From NCBI RefSeq assembly GCF_002441855.2, contig NZ_CP029487.1:1798001-1862000 (forward strand): DNA of 64,000 nucleotides, in the 5' to 3' direction. The stretch's first letter is position 1, and each line of letters starts with the position of its first letter. A program made the position numbers and the translations under genes. Source of the DNA: Eubacterium maltosivorans (GTDB lineage Bacteria > Bacillota > Clostridia > Eubacteriales > Eubacteriaceae). Shown here in pieces: positions 25,311-34,698 of this stretch. The notes beneath the pieces were generated by a model, which saw only the letters and a list, made by a program, of their open reading frames with translations, ran no database searches and was not told the origin of the DNA.

Positions 25311-25946
25311 TCAAAATGGGACCCCCTTTAAGGATTTTTTTAAATTTTTCAGCCCTTTATCCCTCAAATTCCGAACGGCTTTATGGGTGACGCCCATTTC
25401 CTCAGCGATCTGGACCAGGCTTTTGCGCTCGTGAAAGAGTTGATAAACCACCCTGCCCTGCCTGGCCGAGAGCGCTTCCACACTTTGCCAAAGCCTCTGC
25501 CGGCTCTCGCTTTCGATATAGCGCCCTTCCAGATCCACGGTCTCGTCGGTAATTACCTCCTCCAGGCTTAACCCTTCACAGCCGCTTTCGGGTTCCGACA
25601 GCTGTGTTTCTGCTGTGACGGACCGGTTAAATTGCCCGCACTGCCATTTCCTGTAATAGAGCTGTAAATGGCTTTTGATAAAGGCGTTAAAGGCAGCGCC
25701 ATGTCCGGGGTCAAATTTCATGATCCCCTCCAAAAAGGCCAGGCACCCGTCCTGGCAGGCGTCCTCATAGCAGGAGGGCGCGATGCCGGGTGTGCGCTGC
25801 ATGGTGGACAAAATCAGCGGCTTAAAGGTCATGAGCAGCATCTCTGCCGCGTTCTTGCCGCGCTCCCGCTCCGGGCTGCCCTTGGGGCTTTTCTGCCCTG
25901 TCTGGTAGCACTGTACGTATTCATCAATGGCTTTGTAATCGCTCAA
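25311..25946 (-). CDS. Sigma-70-family RNA polymerase sigma factor (accessory)
   Basis: This 211-residue protein begins at a TTG codon with AGGAGG 5 nt upstream. Region 2-like sequence occupies about residues 35-105 (DACQDGCLAFLEGIMKFDPG, AFNAFIKSHLQLYYRKWQ). The C-terminal region 4 HTH is SARQGRVVYQLFHERKSLVQ followed by IAEEMGVTHKAVRNLRDKGL. It lacks region 1 and resembles small accessory factors of Clostridia, such as those controlling toxin, bacteriocin or phage-like operons. The likely targets are the downstream DUF1659/DUF2922 and perhaps the M15 peptidase gene. That regulon is inference. Confidence 0.78.
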   Translation of the reverse strand: MSDYKAIDEYVQCYQTGQKSPKGSPERERGKNAAEMLLMTFKPLILSTMQRTPGIAPSCYEDACQDGCLAFLEGIMKFDPGHGAAFNAFIKSHLQLYYRKWQCGQFNRSVTAETQLSEPESGCEGLSLEEVITDETVDLEGRYIESESRQRLWQSVEALSARQGRVVYQLFHERKSLVQIAEEMGVTHKAVRNLRDKGLKNLKKSLKGVPF

Positions 25947-25955
25947 ATAAACCTC

Positions 25956-26156
25956 CTACTCGTCCTCATAGACGTCTGTAATCTCAAGCACAATGCCGGG
26001 AAACTGATCTTCCACCGCGGCGCTGAACTCGTTAAATTCATCTTCGGCCTCCTCGGCGCTGCGGGCGTGAAAGCCCACCCGCGCCCGGCACTCGGCCTCG
26101 ACCATGTAGCTTCTTCTTCTGCGGACCACCCTGGGTCCTGTGCCGTATCGGTTCAT
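25956..26156 (-). CDS. Small hypothetical protein
   Basis: This 66-residue protein has a good SD (AAAGGAGAAC) before ATG 26156. It has a basic start (MNRYGTGPRVVRRRRSY) and an acidic second half (EEAEDEFNEFSAAVEDQF, ITDVYEDE). No known family. Its stop lies 9 bp before the sigma-factor TTG, so the sigma factor's SD is inside this gene and translation is probably coupled. Confidence 0.55.
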   Translation of the reverse strand: MNRYGTGPRVVRRRRSYMVEAECRARVGFHARSAEEAEDEFNEFSAAVEDQFPGIVLEITDVYEDE

Positions 26157-26223
26157 GCTGTTCTCCTTTTGTTTAAAATTGCTGGTTTGATCCTCTTTGA
26201 CGGCACGACGGGGGCGTCGTGCC

Positions 26224-26820
26224 CTACTGTTTCTTCTCTCTGGCCGCCCACATAGCGTTAAAGGCGGCCACCTCGTCGTCCGGGTACAGGGCTTTGATGG
26301 CGGCCTTCTCGGATTCGGTGAGGGGAGGCAGCAGATTAAAGCCGTGAATATCGGGCGGCGACTCCTGATTACAATACAATAGAGAAGCTTGTTTATTATT
26401 TATATTTATGAACGGGGACACTTGTGTCACAGACTGCGGGACAGTTTGTGTCCAGATTTGTGTCACACTGTGACCCTTTTCCGATGGCAGGGCAGCAACC
26501 GTCAGGCCGCTGTCAAAGGGCGTCATGCGGTAAATGCCTGACCGCTGTCCTGTGTCCTTTTGGTACGTCACACGGCCGTGGTCAATGAGGTACTGTCTTT
26601 GTCGCAGCAAAACCCGCCGGTCTTTGATGCTCAAAAGGCGCATGAGCACAGTGTTCGGAAGCCTGAAACAAACAGGCCAGTACCAGCCGCCGTCCCCTCC
26701 CTGGACGGCGGCCTTGTTGTTGTAATACATGAGCAGATGCCAGTAGGACTGGAGCAGCGGGCTGACAGGATTGGTCTCCAGCCATCTGTAAAAGGCCAGT
26801 AGCTCGGTCAGGTAGTTCAA
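26224..26820 (-). CDS. Phage-replication-like winged-helix protein
   Basis: This 198-residue protein starts at TTG 26820, overlapping the stop of the upstream gene (ATTGA arrangement). The N-terminal 110 residues (SYWHLLMYYNNKAA, RLPNTVLMRLLSIKDRRVLL, RQRQYLIDHGRVTYQKDT) look like the winged-helix domain of phage replisome organiser or DnaD-related proteins. The C-terminal part is Ser/Thr/Gln-rich and ends in a short acidic helix (TESEKAAIKALYPDDEVAAF). A replication role is inference from this resemblance. It belongs with the KilAC-like gene in a phage-type module. Confidence 0.55.
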   Translation of the reverse strand: MNYLTELLAFYRWLETNPVSPLLQSYWHLLMYYNNKAAVQGGDGGWYWPVCFRLPNTVLMRLLSIKDRRVLLRQRQYLIDHGRVTYQKDTGQRSGIYRMTPFDSGLTVAALPSEKGHSVTQIWTQTVPQSVTQVSPFININNKQASLLYCNQESPPDIHGFNLLPPLTESEKAAIKALYPDDEVAAFNAMWAAREKKQ

Positions 26821-27536
26821 TCCTGGGTCTCCCTGGCGGGTCTGGCCCGGCGCATCTTTTCGTGCAGCTCCTCGAGACGGTCTTTAAAGTAGTCACAGCC
26901 TGAGGCCGTCACCCGGATGCCCCGGCCACCGGGGGTTTTGCCGCCGCCGTTTTCCAGAATACGCATGTACTCGGCCTTTTCGGTGATGACGTTGTTGCCA
27001 TCCACCTTGCAGATATAGCCCTCCCGGCGCAGATAAGCGTAAAAGTCATGGCTGCCCATGTATATCTTCTCCTCCTCCAGCAGCCTGTCCAGAAAGGCCT
27101 GAACCGACATGGCAGGCAGGCCGGCGTAGTGTTTCCAGCCAATCATGGCCATGGTTTCGTCCATATCCATATAGTGGGGCATGATCACATCGGAAATGGG
27201 GTGCGGCTCCTCTGGCTCCACGCCCAGCCGGAGCAGCTGTTTCTTCAGCGCCTCGTTCTTACCAGACAGGCGGCAGGCTTTGGTGGTCTCCAGCTCCAGG
27301 GCCAGGTGCAGCATCCGCAGCACGTCGGCGCTGATCGTGACAGACTTTTCCTGATTGGCGATGGAAAGCTCTAAATCCTCATGGCCGTCTTTGTACTCCG
27401 CCAGGCGGATAATGGTGGAAATCCGGCTCATGGTAACATCGAGGCCAGCCTTTTTTTGGGCGCACGAACCACACCCGGTGTTTCCGCTTTTTGGGGCCAT
27501 GGTTTCTTTTTGGGTTGTGTTTTGTTTACGATTCAT
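26817..27536 (-). CDS. Phage antirepressor-like protein with KilAC-type C-terminus
   Basis: This 239-residue protein starts at ATG 27536 (SD CAGGAGG). The C-terminal third (about 150-235: FYAYLRREGYICKVDGNNVI, GIRVTASGCDYFKDRL) follows the KilAC/antirepressor C-terminal pattern of phages. The middle (ITISADVLRMLHLALELETT..., KNEALKKQLLRLG) is probably coiled-coil. A short CGSC pair lies near residue 22. Role inferred: phage-type regulation. It overlaps the downstream winged-helix gene by 4 bp. Confidence 0.6.
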   Translation of the reverse strand: MNRKQNTTQKETMAPKSGNTGCGSCAQKKAGLDVTMSRISTIIRLAEYKDGHEDLELSIANQEKSVTISADVLRMLHLALELETTKACRLSGKNEALKKQLLRLGVEPEEPHPISDVIMPHYMDMDETMAMIGWKHYAGLPAMSVQAFLDRLLEEEKIYMGSHDFYAYLRREGYICKVDGNNVITEKAEYMRILENGGGKTPGGRGIRVTASGCDYFKDRLEELHEKMRRARPARETQD

Positions 27537-27674
27537 TGTAAACCTCCTGTAAAATAAAATGATTTTATTTCAGCAGCTTTTGTTATTTTGTGTCTGCTGA
27601 TGGTTCTAGAATACAGGAATTTATGCGCTTTAAACACGCAAACAAATTTTTAATTATTAAAAATAAGATTATTT

Positions 27675-28199
27675 TTATTCTTTTAAAAACCATTGCGCCG
27701 CCCGGGCGCGCCAGCGGTACAGGGTGGCATTCTCGCCGTAATAATCCAGGGTCTCCCAGGTGCGGCGGCGTTTTCCCCTCAGGGGCCCGGGGCTGGATAG
27801 TTCATCGTTTTCAAAAAGCTGCGACAGCAGCTCCCAGACCCGGTCCAGGGCATGGCGCACCCAGCCGGCCACGCCCTCGGGAAAGACCCGCTGATGGGTT
27901 GCACACTCCAGACAAATACGGCTGCACACATAGACCACGATCACGCGCCCTTCCTCCACCTCCACGGGCTTTTCGAGGCCGTTGACCACATGAGCACAGC
28001 CGTTTTTCGCCTCGATTCTCATGGTTTTGGGCTTGAGCGCCCCGCCGCAGTCTTTACAAACCACGATACGCGCCTGTCCGGTATACACATACTCGGCGAT
28101 GACCTCCCGCCCCTGTTTGTCGGTATAGCCGGTGTTTTCAACTCTTTCAAAATCTCCGGCGTGTTCCATAATGTAATTTTTCAGATTTTTGGGCTTCAT
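27675..28199 (-). CDS. Hypothetical protein with CxxC zinc-finger-like pairs
   Basis: This 174-residue protein starts at ATG 28199, chosen for AAAAGGAGAAG upstream. It has Cys pairs VVCKDCGG near residue 50 and VCSRICLECATH near residue 95 that could bind one zinc. The C-terminal 80 residues are basic and aromatic (RGKRRRTWETLDYYG, LYRWRARAAQWFLKE). I do not recognise a family. It is the 5'-most gene of the accessory block, separated from the KilAC-like gene by 138 bp of AT-rich DNA. Confidence 0.55.
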   Translation of the reverse strand: MKPKNLKNYIMEHAGDFERVENTGYTDKQGREVIAEYVYTGQARIVVCKDCGGALKPKTMRIEAKNGCAHVVNGLEKPVEVEEGRVIVVYVCSRICLECATHQRVFPEGVAGWVRHALDRVWELLSQLFENDELSSPGPLRGKRRRTWETLDYYGENATLYRWRARAAQWFLKE

Positions 28200-28221
28200 T
28201 TCTTCTCCTTTTGGTAAAAAT

Positions 28222-28274
28222 AAAAACCCTGAATACCACATACGCGTGTGCGTATGCGGCCTTCAGGGTTTTGA
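28222..28274. terminator. Nested bidirectional intrinsic terminator
   Basis: Outer stem AAACCCTGAA (28224-28233) with TTCAGGGTTT (28262-28271). Inner stem CATACGC (28239-28245) with GCGTATG (28250-28256). T-rich flanks on both sides; it ends the 152-aa membrane protein transcript on the minus strand. Confidence 0.8.
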
Positions 28275-28312
28275 TGGGTGACAGCCAGTATCCCATTTGT
28301 TTTTAAACTATT

Positions 28313-28771
28313 TTATGCTCCCGCGATTACTGCCACTATCCCCAAAAGGATTGTAGACACATCAATCAGCAGTGTCATGATCGAGAGCGCCTTAAATGTT
28401 TTTTGATAATATAATTTATTGACCATTAACAGCCCAATAGACAATACTTCCGTCACACAAACCAGCCCGATGTAAAGATTAAGTACCGTGCTGCTGGATT
28501 GTATTACAAAGGACAGGGGGTACGTGATAAAAAAGGCGCCTGAAAAACTAAATAGCATCATATAAAAGGCGATCCATTCCAGTCTGGGAGCTGGCTTGTG
28601 TCCCACGTTCTGCCAGGCGTCAATCACGTTCAGCCTTTTCTGTGATATTCTTGCAATTTCAGAATCCGGAGCCTTTTTCTGTAATCTTTTATACAGATGG
28701 CTGGCTTTTTTATAGTCACCGTGTTGTTCCAGCTTTTGGGCATTTTCAAGTATATCTTCTAATTGAAACAT
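28313..28771 (-). CDS. Small membrane protein with TPR-like N-terminus
   Basis: This 152-residue protein (SD CAGGAGG) begins with a TPR-like helical pair (ILENAQKLEQHGDYKKASHL, YKRLQKKAPDSEIARISQK), then has three hydrophobic segments between about residues 67 and 150. It lies 14 bp downstream of the GDPD-dockerin gene and is probably co-transcribed with it. No catalytic motif is visible. A role in assembly or secretion of the large surface proteins is possible but is only a neighbourhood guess. Confidence 0.6.
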   Translation of the reverse strand: MFQLEDILENAQKLEQHGDYKKASHLYKRLQKKAPDSEIARISQKRLNVIDAWQNVGHKPAPRLEWIAFYMMLFSFSGAFFITYPLSFVIQSSSTVLNLYIGLVCVTEVLSIGLLMVNKLYYQKTFKALSIMTLLIDVSTILLGIVAVIAGA

Positions 28772-28785
28772 TTTTCCTCCTGTAA

Positions 28786-31700
28786 CTAAAAATGCATCTT
28801 AATGTCCGCAGAATATTGAGCAATTTTTTGCGCATCGATAATATTAAGTTTTTGATCAAAATTGACATCCCCTAATACTTTCTCTGCATTGGAGGGTGTC
28901 TCACTAGATGCTGTCATTTGGGCAATTCGCTGGGCATCAATAATATTGATCTTTTTGTCTTCTGTAAAATCACCAAGTTTCCCACATTTTGCTTTAGCCG
29001 TTAATGCGTTATCGTCGGCACCTATTGTATAACTTCCTGAATAGCCTTTTTGATCCTTGATCTGTTCGAGATGCACCAACTTTCCATTGATGAGCAATTC
29101 ATATGGTACATAGACCTCCCGCTTATCAGCAATACCAAAACAATAGGTCAGCACATCGCCCTTCTGAGCCGATGCACCAGCCTGAATGGGCGTACCGTTA
29201 CATAAAACAGATAACACCATCCCCTCTGCCGCTTCCGGGCTTAGGCCGGTTTCGATCTCAGGAATTCGAATCATCTCTGATGCGTTAATTATTAAATTTG
29301 CAGTCAAGCTTTCTGGTTCGGCGATGTGATTAGCATCCGTCAAAAACTGCGCTGTTACAAGGTAATCCCCTCTGCTTTTCGGTGGAACAAATTGCGGTGT
29401 ACTTTCCCCTTTTTTTAGATAACAGTACTCAACACCAATACCTTCTGGAAGCGTTCCCTTCACCGACATAGCTTGTGGTGTTCCATCTTCAAAAACAGTT
29501 TTGTCCTCAAAAACTACTCCGTCAATCTGAATAGCCTTTGGGAAAATTGTCGCAATAATTCCACTCAAATCCAACTCATAGTTCACAGCATCAGTTCCCG
29601 TTAGGGTAAGTCCATTTACACGAACTATTTTATCAGTTCCAGCATCCGGGTCTATAAATTCCATATCCGCAATTCCTGATAACTGGACGTCTGTTCCGGC
29701 GGCCAGATCCTCCCTGTTAATAAACGGATAGGCTTCCAGCTCAGCGCTCACACTACCATCATAAACCTTATCTTTTATGCTGATAACAGGTTTAAGAAGA
29801 GTCTTATTAGTCAACTCAACGCTTATGCGTATTGTCTTATCCTCTTCCCGTACACTGGCCCATGACGGTACTTCAACACTTCCTTCAAAAACAAAAGGCT
29901 TTTCTAACACGGTTTTTCCAAAATCTTTTGGTACTTCAGTTATCCATTGGATACCTGCACTTTTTTCATTTCCGACAATATTTACACCTTCTGGATAAAG
30001 CATTTGAACATTTTCGGGCAGTCCAATGGCTGCATAGCTCTCATAGCCACCCTCATAAACCGTTTTAATAATATCCTGAAGTGGCCTTAACTGAATTTCT
30101 ACAGGAGAGACCTTGATGGACTGTTCAAACACGTTTTCTTTAAATTTTAATTGATAGACATATTCGCCTCCTTTAGGTTGATAGCTTGATTCGGTCGTCC
30201 ATTGCAGCCCCAGCTCTTCTGCACTTCCTACTTCCACGGTATGATCAATATAGATTCCCTTGATCATTGTATTCATATTAATATAAGCCCTGAGCGAATC
30301 AGCAGATTTATTGGCAACGCTATTGGCGTAAACCTCATAATTTTTTCCTTCACCGACGTATTCAATTCGGTCTAATACATTCTTAACCGTTAATTGAATC
30401 TGTGCTGTTCTCCGGTTACTGCTGGCGATGCCTGGTTCTTTTGGGATGGCCGTGATTTTCATTTCTGTTGTACCGGCTTTGACCGGTATTCCTGTAATCT
30501 CACCATTTTCATTAAACTGCATTCCTTCGGGCAAAGGTGTTTCTTCAGATAGCTCATAACGGAAAAGATCATTCTCCATTGAGACATCTCCTCTATACTC
30601 CTGACCAATGGTCGCATCTAAAAGGGTTGGCGCATATGAAAAGGGCATTACAGTCACTGGATCGCTCTCAATTCCCCAAAATTCTTCTGACTCGTCAATA
30701 AATGTTTTAAAATCATAAATTTTTTCGCTGGTCATTCCCTGAAATACATACTCATTTTGACCCGAGACAACAGCCTGGCTTTCGCCAATCTGATTACTTG
30801 TTCCATGCTCAAAGGGGGCTAAAAAAATATTTGCACCATGGTCTGTACCATCCAACATCAAAGTCACTTGATTTTCCGAAAAAGCTATTAACGCAAGATT
30901 GCCAAGCTGCTGCGCTTCTCTTTCTTGTTTCAAAGCGACATCGGGTATATCAAAGGTAAATCCCTGGCTATAAGTGAGCTTCGCGTTATGATTTACATAG
31001 TTTTGTGTCTCGCCATTAAGGATGGCTGTAACCAGCTGCCCGTCCGGCATTTCTTTAGTCCATAAAGAAACTTTTCCATCAACGGCACAAAGGTTGTTTT
31101 TAAAATGTTTATCACCGATCTGGATTTCCTGAACTGGAAAATTTTCAGTTTTATTGCCAAAAACAAAAGTTGCAGGGTAAACATTATCCCCTTCACTGTT
31201 TTTCGCTTTTACAGACATCTTCTCATTCACGACCTGAAGCTCTCCGTCATCAATCACTATATCAAGTGTATTGCTTTCAGAAGCACCAATATCCTGTATA
31301 GCTGGATTAGCCGATTGCGTTTGAGCCCGTACACTCCCACCAGAAATCTTCAGCTTAAGCATATTATTTGTGGCCGGTTCAATTTTTACATCTGCATTGT
31401 TTTTATTCATTTCGGATACGCCGATGGCAGGCGACTCCGTCTGAACTGTTGCGCTGTCCGAAGATACCGCGTCAATTGAACCGCCAGAAAGGTTAAGTTC
31501 AAAAAGGGTATTTTTTGAAAACATCCCAATTCCAACTGGCGAGGCGCCGCCTTTGGAATCTGTTCCGATATTCTTTGCCGATACGTTTCCTCCATTCATA
31601 TTGAATAAAACTTTTTTAGATAACGTGTCTTGCTCGGCATGGTTTCCGGAGCCAATACCAATAACCGGTGCCTGGCCGCTTGTTGTCCCACTGATTGTTC

Positions 31701-34680
31701 CGTCATGAACATTTAGCTCCACAATTTCTTTTCCCAAATTGACTGTACTGTCTGCGGTTGCTCCATTAATCCAGCAGCCAGACGTTCCTATACCCGCGCC
31801 GCCATAGGCAGATGTAATACTCAAAGCTGCGCCTGAACCTTCTGGAATATTACATACAACATGCTGGTTGCCCGGATTGCCGTAGCCTGTTCCGATGGCA
31901 GCACCAGAACGAATGATCTCACCTCCGAACTGATTATTTTCAGACTGGGTCTGAGCCTTAACATCACCACCGTTAAGGTTAACGGTAACAGTACTGCTTT
32001 CTCCCGCGTCTCCTAAACCAGGCGTGCCAATGGCTGCCCCCATTCCTGTTGTCATTGCAGAAACCTTTCCGCCATTTACATTAAATACGAGTTCAGAATT
32101 CTGTGTCGCCCCAATAGCCGGTGCGTTATCTTTTGATTTTACATCAAGAACTCCTGACATCAAATCCAGTTTTGCACTTGATGAAGCATTAGCACCAACA
32201 AGTGCTTTTTGGTACGCTTTTCCGTTTTTCTCTGTTCCCTGTGTCAGAATCAGTGTTCCATCTGTACTGTCAAAATTTTTGATAATGCTCTCAGAACCAT
32301 TTCCTAGCTCAAATGCACTTGATTCCGCATTAACCTCTTCAATGTAATTTGTTCCCTTGACCATCAATGTTAATGTGGCATGCTCACCAACCATGATACC
32401 AGAAGCAACAGAGGCAAGCTGGTTAATATTATCGAGAATAACAGTGGCTTTTGCGCCATTCGCTATTGTGATCCCATAAGGTGTCGGCTCATTTACTTTA
32501 GACTGGTATACACGAACCATGTCGCCATCATTCACCCTTACATCTCCCACACTTAAATCAAAGGTTTTGTCTTGTCTGCCAAGAATATAGTCCGCATTCA
32601 AGCGTTCCGGTGAAAAAAGCACATTATAATTTTTATGGATATTTGAATCGTCTGTTGTAATTGAAAAAGCAGCATTGTTAATCTGCGTTTCAATATTTGA
32701 TTCGCCGTCAACAGTCCAGACATTCGTAGCTATCCCCCGGTGTCTCAGAGCATACATTTGCGCCTTATTAACGCCGCCGTAGTTAGGATCAAAAGCTGCT
32801 CCGAGCTTTCCGACAGATTTCATAACCTGATAGACAGCCTCGCTGGTGCTATTTCCAGAATGCGACGAAAGATAACCTAGACCAATGCCAGGCATCGTTT
32901 TTCCCATGTTGCTGATCTGACTCGCATTAAAACTAATCACTACAATTCGGTCCTCTACGCCCTTTTGTTCAGCTAAGTTTTTTATCATCTGTGCTACTTC
33001 TGGCTTTGATGTCTTAATCTCGACCACCAAAATCATTTCTGGAAACTCATTGACCATTGTGTCAAAGAGTTCATCCAGTGTTGCGAATTTACAATTGCTG
33101 TATTGGCCCGTTTTTTTTAGGGTATAGGACTTCAGTTGAGCCAACGTCATCGATTCAACGTTTCCCCTTGCAGAGCTGGTGGTATATCCGCTGATATCAC
33201 CATTATGATTAACGATCAACCGTTGATCACTTGTAATATATACGTCACATTCAACAGCCTCAACGCCGGCCCATCCAGCTTCTCTCAGTGATTCCACGGT
33301 ATTTTCCGGAGCTGCTTTTGGGTAGCCACGATGCCCGATAAAAGGCGTTTTGCGGCAATAAACATTTTTACCGTCAACAAGCTCATATAACCGATAGACT
33401 GCTTCTGCATTTTTTACCACGATGCCGTTTGCACCATTATCCATTGCACCTCTTGTCATTTCTTCATCATCCGCCTGATTATCCATTAGCCAGACTGACA
33501 GAAAACGACTCTGCAAGTATTCAACAGACGCCCGGCTTATCGATTTTGGTACCATAGCAATGGAGGCTTTCGAGGTATGCGTAATACTTGAAATCGCCTC
33601 TTCTCCTTCGAGTGTTTGAAACTTACGAATGGTTCGAATAGCCGACGGCTCTTCTTCATAAATGTATTGAAGCACCTCATTGCTCTCAGAAACTGCCATT
33701 AAATCAAACTCGCCATTAAAACGCACATATTCTATCAGGGCTTTAGCTTCCTCTATATTATCCACTAAAAAAGCAGGTATAACCTTTTTTCCACAGAGTT
33801 CGAATCCTTGCCGCAAGTCCATTGGCGTTTCAGCATTTAAACGAATTTTTAATGCATTGTTCTGAAGTACCAAATCAAACAGAGCAACCTGCGGTGGTTT
33901 ACTACCTGAAAGCTTTGAAATATCCACCGGTTCATCAATTTGCGAGACAACAGTTGGGGCTGCGACAATTCCAGTATTTGGCTCATATACCTCCTTAATT
34001 TTATCAGCTTCACTTGGAATCGAGTCTGGCAATGGCTGGGTTTCCTTTAAACGCACACCATAAACACGCGCCTTGCACCCATTTGTCTGAAGCGCAAACT
34101 TTCCGTTTTCACCAGAAGAAACATTATCATAAAGAATCATCGGCTTAGAATCAATAGATTCCATGACTTTATTTCCATTTACAATAGCCTGAGCGGTGTA
34201 TACTTTACCCGCCTCAATAAAATGATCGTAGCTTGCTGTACTTACCACATTCCAGTCATAACCAGATGTTCTGTATGCCACCTCGACGCCGTTACTCGCT
34301 GTGGCGTCCTGACGAATACACATATTCATATATGGAGCCGGATCCGATCCACTACCTTGAAGATGGTACATCAAAGAAAACCACCGGCTACTGTTATTCG
34401 CCTCTGTTATTGTAAAATCTGCTTCGTAAGTAAAATTACTATTTGTCTGATTTTCAGGCAGACAAAGAATTGTATCTTTTTCCAGTTCAAGGTAACCATT
34501 TTTTATACTGGCACTCCCTTTATAAACACTCCACCCATCCGGAAGCGGATTACCTTCCTCGCTTTGGGTAAAATCAATGCTGTATTCCGGCTCTGCTGCT
34601 TTGCTGGGAATACTTGTCAACAACAGGACAGATATTACACACAGCACAAAGCAAGCGATCCTTTTTAAATATATTATCAT
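28786..34680 (-). CDS. Giant secreted dockerin protein with glycerophosphodiesterase domain
   Basis: This 1964-residue protein has a signal peptide (CFVLCVISVLLLTSIPSKAA). Domain order is: jelly-roll/LamG-like (about 36-215); linker; GDPD (about 445-690; FIGHRGYPKAAPENT, AVECDVYITSDQRLIVNHNG, LVVEIKTS); beta-helix-like GAAIGT/NGG repeats (about 730-1170); Ig-like and He_PIG-type domain (about 1340-1450); two beta-sandwich modules with the KVYDG motif near 1640; and a C-terminal dockerin (about 1905-1964). The dockerin's two calcium repeats are GDFTEDKKINIIDAQRIAQ and GDVNFDQKLNIIDAQKIAQ. The GDPD has HN where the family usually has HD. It should be secreted and held on the surface through the cohesin protein of this locus. 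GDPD could act on phosphodiesters such as teichoic-acid-like polymers (inference). Confidence 0.85.
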   Translation of the reverse strand: MIIYLKRIACFVLCVISVLLLTSIPSKAAEPEYSIDFTQSEEGNPLPDGWSVYKGSASIKNGYLELEKDTILCLPENQTNSNFTYEADFTITEANNSSRWFSLMYHLQGSGSDPAPYMNMCIRQDATASNGVEVAYRTSGYDWNVVSTASYDHFIEAGKVYTAQAIVNGNKVMESIDSKPMILYDNVSSGENGKFALQTNGCKARVYGVRLKETQPLPDSIPSEADKIKEVYEPNTGIVAAPTVVSQIDEPVDISKLSGSKPPQVALFDLVLQNNALKIRLNAETPMDLRQGFELCGKKVIPAFLVDNIEEAKALIEYVRFNGEFDLMAVSESNEVLQYIYEEEPSAIRTIRKFQTLEGEEAISSITHTSKASIAMVPKSISRASVEYLQSRFLSVWLMDNQADDEEMTRGAMDNGANGIVVKNAEAVYRLYELVDGKNVYCRKTPFIGHRGYPKAAPENTVESLREAGWAGVEAVECDVYITSDQRLIVNHNGDISGYTTSSARGNVESMTLAQLKSYTLKKTGQYSNCKFATLDELFDTMVNEFPEMILVVEIKTSKPEVAQMIKNLAEQKGVEDRIVVISFNASQISNMGKTMPGIGLGYLSSHSGNSTSEAVYQVMKSVGKLGAAFDPNYGGVNKAQMYALRHRGIATNVWTVDGESNIETQINNAAFSITTDDSNIHKNYNVLFSPERLNADYILGRQDKTFDLSVGDVRVNDGDMVRVYQSKVNEPTPYGITIANGAKATVILDNINQLASVASGIMVGEHATLTLMVKGTNYIEEVNAESSAFELGNGSESIIKNFDSTDGTLILTQGTEKNGKAYQKALVGANASSSAKLDLMSGVLDVKSKDNAPAIGATQNSELVFNVNGGKVSAMTTGMGAAIGTPGLGDAGESSTVTVNLNGGDVKAQTQSENNQFGGEIIRSGAAIGTGYGNPGNQHVVCNIPEGSGAALSITSAYGGAGIGTSGCWINGATADSTVNLGKEIVELNVHDGTISGTTSGQAPVIGIGSGNHAEQDTLSKKVLFNMNGGNVSAKNIGTDSKGGASPVGIGMFSKNTLFELNLSGGSIDAVSSDSATVQTESPAIGVSEMNKNNADVKIEPATNNMLKLKISGGSVRAQTQSANPAIQDIGASESNTLDIVIDDGELQVVNEKMSVKAKNSEGDNVYPATFVFGNKTENFPVQEIQIGDKHFKNNLCAVDGKVSLWTKEMPDGQLVTAILNGETQNYVNHNAKLTYSQGFTFDIPDVALKQEREAQQLGNLALIAFSENQVTLMLDGTDHGANIFLAPFEHGTSNQIGESQAVVSGQNEYVFQGMTSEKIYDFKTFIDESEEFWGIESDPVTVMPFSYAPTLLDATIGQEYRGDVSMENDLFRYELSEETPLPEGMQFNENGEITGIPVKAGTTEMKITAIPKEPGIASSNRRTAQIQLTVKNVLDRIEYVGEGKNYEVYANSVANKSADSLRAYINMNTMIKGIYIDHTVEVGSAEELGLQWTTESSYQPKGGEYVYQLKFKENVFEQSIKVSPVEIQLRPLQDIIKTVYEGGYESYAAIGLPENVQMLYPEGVNIVGNEKSAGIQWITEVPKDFGKTVLEKPFVFEGSVEVPSWASVREEDKTIRISVELTNKTLLKPVISIKDKVYDGSVSAELEAYPFINREDLAAGTDVQLSGIADMEFIDPDAGTDKIVRVNGLTLTGTDAVNYELDLSGIIATIFPKAIQIDGVVFEDKTVFEDGTPQAMSVKGTLPEGIGVEYCYLKKGESTPQFVPPKSRGDYLVTAQFLTDANHIAEPESLTANLIINASEMIRIPEIETGLSPEAAEGMVLSVLCNGTPIQAGASAQKGDVLTYCFGIADKREVYVPYELLINGKLVHLEQIKDQKGYSGSYTIGADDNALTAKAKCGKLGDFTEDKKINIIDAQRIAQMTASSETPSNAEKVLGDVNFDQKLNIIDAQKIAQYSADIKMHF

Positions 34681-34698
34681 ATCATCACTTTTCCTATG

